From positions 1 through 6,457 of the forward strand of contig JAHYJF010000200.1 of assembly GCA_019428955.1 (NCBI GenBank): 6,457 nucleotides of DNA, in the 5' to 3' direction. The translations under genes and the position numbers were made by a program. This DNA is from Burkholderiaceae bacterium. Its GTDB lineage: Bacteria; Pseudomonadota; Gammaproteobacteria; Burkholderiales; Burkholderiaceae_E. Positions 5,130 through 6,457 of this stretch are shown here, piece after piece (positions within the stretch are counted from its first letter, which is position 1; the number at the start of each line of letters is the position of its first letter). The notes beneath the pieces were generated by a model, which had not been told where the DNA came from, did not search any database, and saw only the letters and a program-made list of their open reading frames with translations.

Positions 5130-6457
5130 CAGGCCTGGGCGGTTGCCGGTTCGAATACCGCGATCGATTCGACGTGGGCGGTTTGCGGGAACATGTTGAC
5201 CGCGCCGGCCGCGACCAGCGCGAAACCGCCCTGATGCACCAGCGTCGCGGCATCGCGCGCCAGCGTCGCCGGATTGCAGGAGACGTAGACGATGCGCCGC
5301 GGCTTCACCTCGTCGGCGGCCAACGCCAGGCAGATCTCCATGGCCCCCTCGCGCGGCGGATCGATCAGCAAGCGGTCGAAGCGGCCCAGTTCACGCCAGC
5401 GCCCTTGCCCGAGTTCGAAAAGGTTCCGGACCTGGAAACTCACCCGATCAGCAAGTCCGTTGGCCAGAGCATTGGCCCCGGCGCGCTCGACCAGCGCCGC
5501 ACTGCCCTCGACTCCGAGCACCTCGCAGCCGCGGGTCGCCAGCGGCAGGGTGAAGTTGCCGATGCCGCAAAACAGGTCGCCGACGCGTTCTCCCGGCTGG
5601 GGATCGAGCAAGCGCACGGCGCGCCCCACCAGCACCTCGTTGATGCGCTGGTTGACCTGGGTGAAGTCAGTCGGACGAAACGGCAGCCAGAGCCCGAATT
5701 CCGGCAGCCGGTAACCGAGCTCGGAGCCGGTTGGCGCGCGATCCGCGCCGGCGACGAACAATGAGACCGTTTCCGGGCCCTTGCTCTGGAGCCAGATCTC
5801 GAGTTCATGGCGGGCGGCAAACGCCGCCACCAGGTCACGGTCACCATCGCTCAGGGGGTCGAGGATCCGCAACACCAGGGCCACGACGCTCTGGTCCCCC
5901 TCGGGGCACGGCCCCCGGCGCTCGCCGACTGCCACCTCGATCTGGGGCAAGCGGGCGCGGATGCTCAGGCCCTCGACCAGTTCGCGCAGCGGCAGGAGCA
6001 GCGCGCTGATCCGGGGCGGCAACACGTGGCATTCGCGCATGTCGGCGACAAAGCTCGAACCGCGTTCGTGGAAACCGACCAGCACGCCGCCCTTGCGCGG
6101 CACATCACGCACCGACAACCGGGCCCGCAACCGGTAGCCCCAGGGGGTGCCTGCTATCGGCCGCAAGCAGGTCTGGGGATGAAGCTTGCCGATGTGCCAG
6201 AGCTGGTCCTCGAGCGCACGCTGCTTGATCGCGATCTGACCGCCGGGGTGAAGGTGCTGCATCGCGCAGCCCCCGCAGACCCCGTAATGCGGACAGCGCG
6301 GCTCAACCCGCAGGCTGCTGGTGCGTTCAAGCGATAGCAGTTGCGCGACATCATAGCGGGGCTTGCTGCGCAGCACCTCGGCGATTCCGGCCTCGCCCGG
6401 CAGCCCCCCGCGCACGAACACCACCTTGCCCTCGCGGCGGGCGACGCCATTGGCGTC
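5129..6457 (-). CDS. rlmD: RlmD, 23S rRNA (uracil-1939-C5)-methyltransferase, 5' end cut by window edge
   Basis: RlmD methylates C5 of U1939 in 23S rRNA using SAM and carries a [4Fe-4S] cluster; it acts in the cytosol on ribosome precursors. The 442 visible residues begin inside the N-terminal TRAM domain (GVARREGKVVFVRGGLPGE). Next come the cluster cysteines in CPHYGVCGGC (visible Cys55, 61, 64) plus a fourth in MRECHVL (Cys143). FTQVN (about 265-269), the SAM-binding DLFCGIGNF (about 294-302) and DPPREG (366-371) follow. Then come the nucleophile Cys394 in VSCNPATLARD and the general base Glu430 in HVESIAVFE. All catalytic and cluster residues are present. GKVVFVRG before the GTG at 6424 is good TRAM sequence in the same open frame, so the true start lies beyond 6457 and only a short N-terminus is missing. 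The gene converges on yccA, with stops 62 bases apart. The four-cysteine cluster favours RlmD over TrmA. Confidence 0.95.
   Translation of the reverse strand, partial: DANGVARREGKVVFVRGGLPGEAGIAEVLRSKPRYDVAQLLSLERTSSLRVEPRCPHYGVCGGCAMQHLHPGGQIAIKQRALEDQLWHIGKLHPQTCLRPIAGTPWGYRLRARLSVRDVPRKGGVLVGFHERGSSFVADMRECHVLPPRISALLLPLRELVEGLSIRARLPQIEVAVGERRGPCPEGDQSVVALVLRILDPLSDGDRDLVAAFAARHELEIWLQSKGPETVSLFVAGADRAPTGSELGYRLPEFGLWLPFRPTDFTQVNQRINEVLVGRAVRLLDPQPGERVGDLFCGIGNFTLPLATRGCEVLGVEGSAALVERAGANALANGLADRVSFQVRNLFELGQGRWRELGRFDRLLIDPPREGAMEICLALAADEVKPRRIVYVSCNPATLARDAATLVHQGGFALVAAGAVNMFPQTAHVESIAVFEPATAQA

Noticed and set aside
5123..6337. Several plus-strand frames (for example 5123-5764 and 5807-6337)
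   Set aside because: They are antisense to rlmD, which has every expected catalytic motif. The shadow translations have none.
6422..6457. RlmD starting at GTG 6424 and so complete in the window
   Set aside because: The frame continues upstream with GVARREGK, the expected TRAM-domain sequence, so the gene is cut by the edge.

Overview
The window is ordinary chromosomal housekeeping DNA from a GC-rich proteobacterium, most likely a betaproteobacterium. The evidence is the long-form IspG with its GDFHYNGH and WGSLDQ segments, the gene order ndk-rlmN-pilW-rodZ-ispG, and a BI-1/YccA protein next to it. A Rhodocyclales-like source is possible, but that is only an impression from how the proteins read. 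I see no mobile elements, tRNA, rRNA, CRISPR arrays, phage genes or broken genes.

Layout. Positions 1-4160 hold a tightly packed minus-strand operon, transcribed from right to left: ndk (nucleoside diphosphate kinase), rlmN (radical-SAM adenine-C2 methyltransferase for 23S rRNA and tRNA), pilW/pilF (TPR lipoprotein of type IV pili), rodZ (MreB-linked cell-shape protein) and ispG (MEP isoprenoid pathway, cut off by the left edge). rlmN/pilW overlap by 4 bases (ATGA) and pilW/rodZ by 8 bases with a GTG start, so these three are probably translationally coupled. Positions 4161-4364 form an AT-richer divergent intergenic region with the likely ndk and yccA promoters and several dyads. Positions 4365-5066 carry a plus-strand seven-helix BI-1/YccA membrane protein. 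A perfect 10-bp hairpin at 5097-5122 separates it from the convergent minus-strand gene rlmD (23S rRNA m5U1939 methyltransferase), whose start lies beyond the right edge.

How the genes relate. The operon mixes nucleotide metabolism, ribosome modification, envelope shape and pilus biogenesis, and isoprenoid precursor synthesis, whose undecaprenyl and quinone products serve the envelope. This grouping is conserved in many beta- and gammaproteobacteria and is not novel. RlmN, RlmD and IspG all belong to [4Fe-4S] enzyme families, although the IspG cluster ligands lie outside the window.

I did not find a previously undescribed system. The parts most worth a second look are in the ndk/yccA intergenic region. 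They are an attenuator-like hairpin chain in the putative ndk leader, an 18-bp dyad bracketing a candidate ndk -10 element, and a sigma32-like promoter just upstream of yccA, whose E. coli homologue is a substrate and modulator of the FtsH protease.
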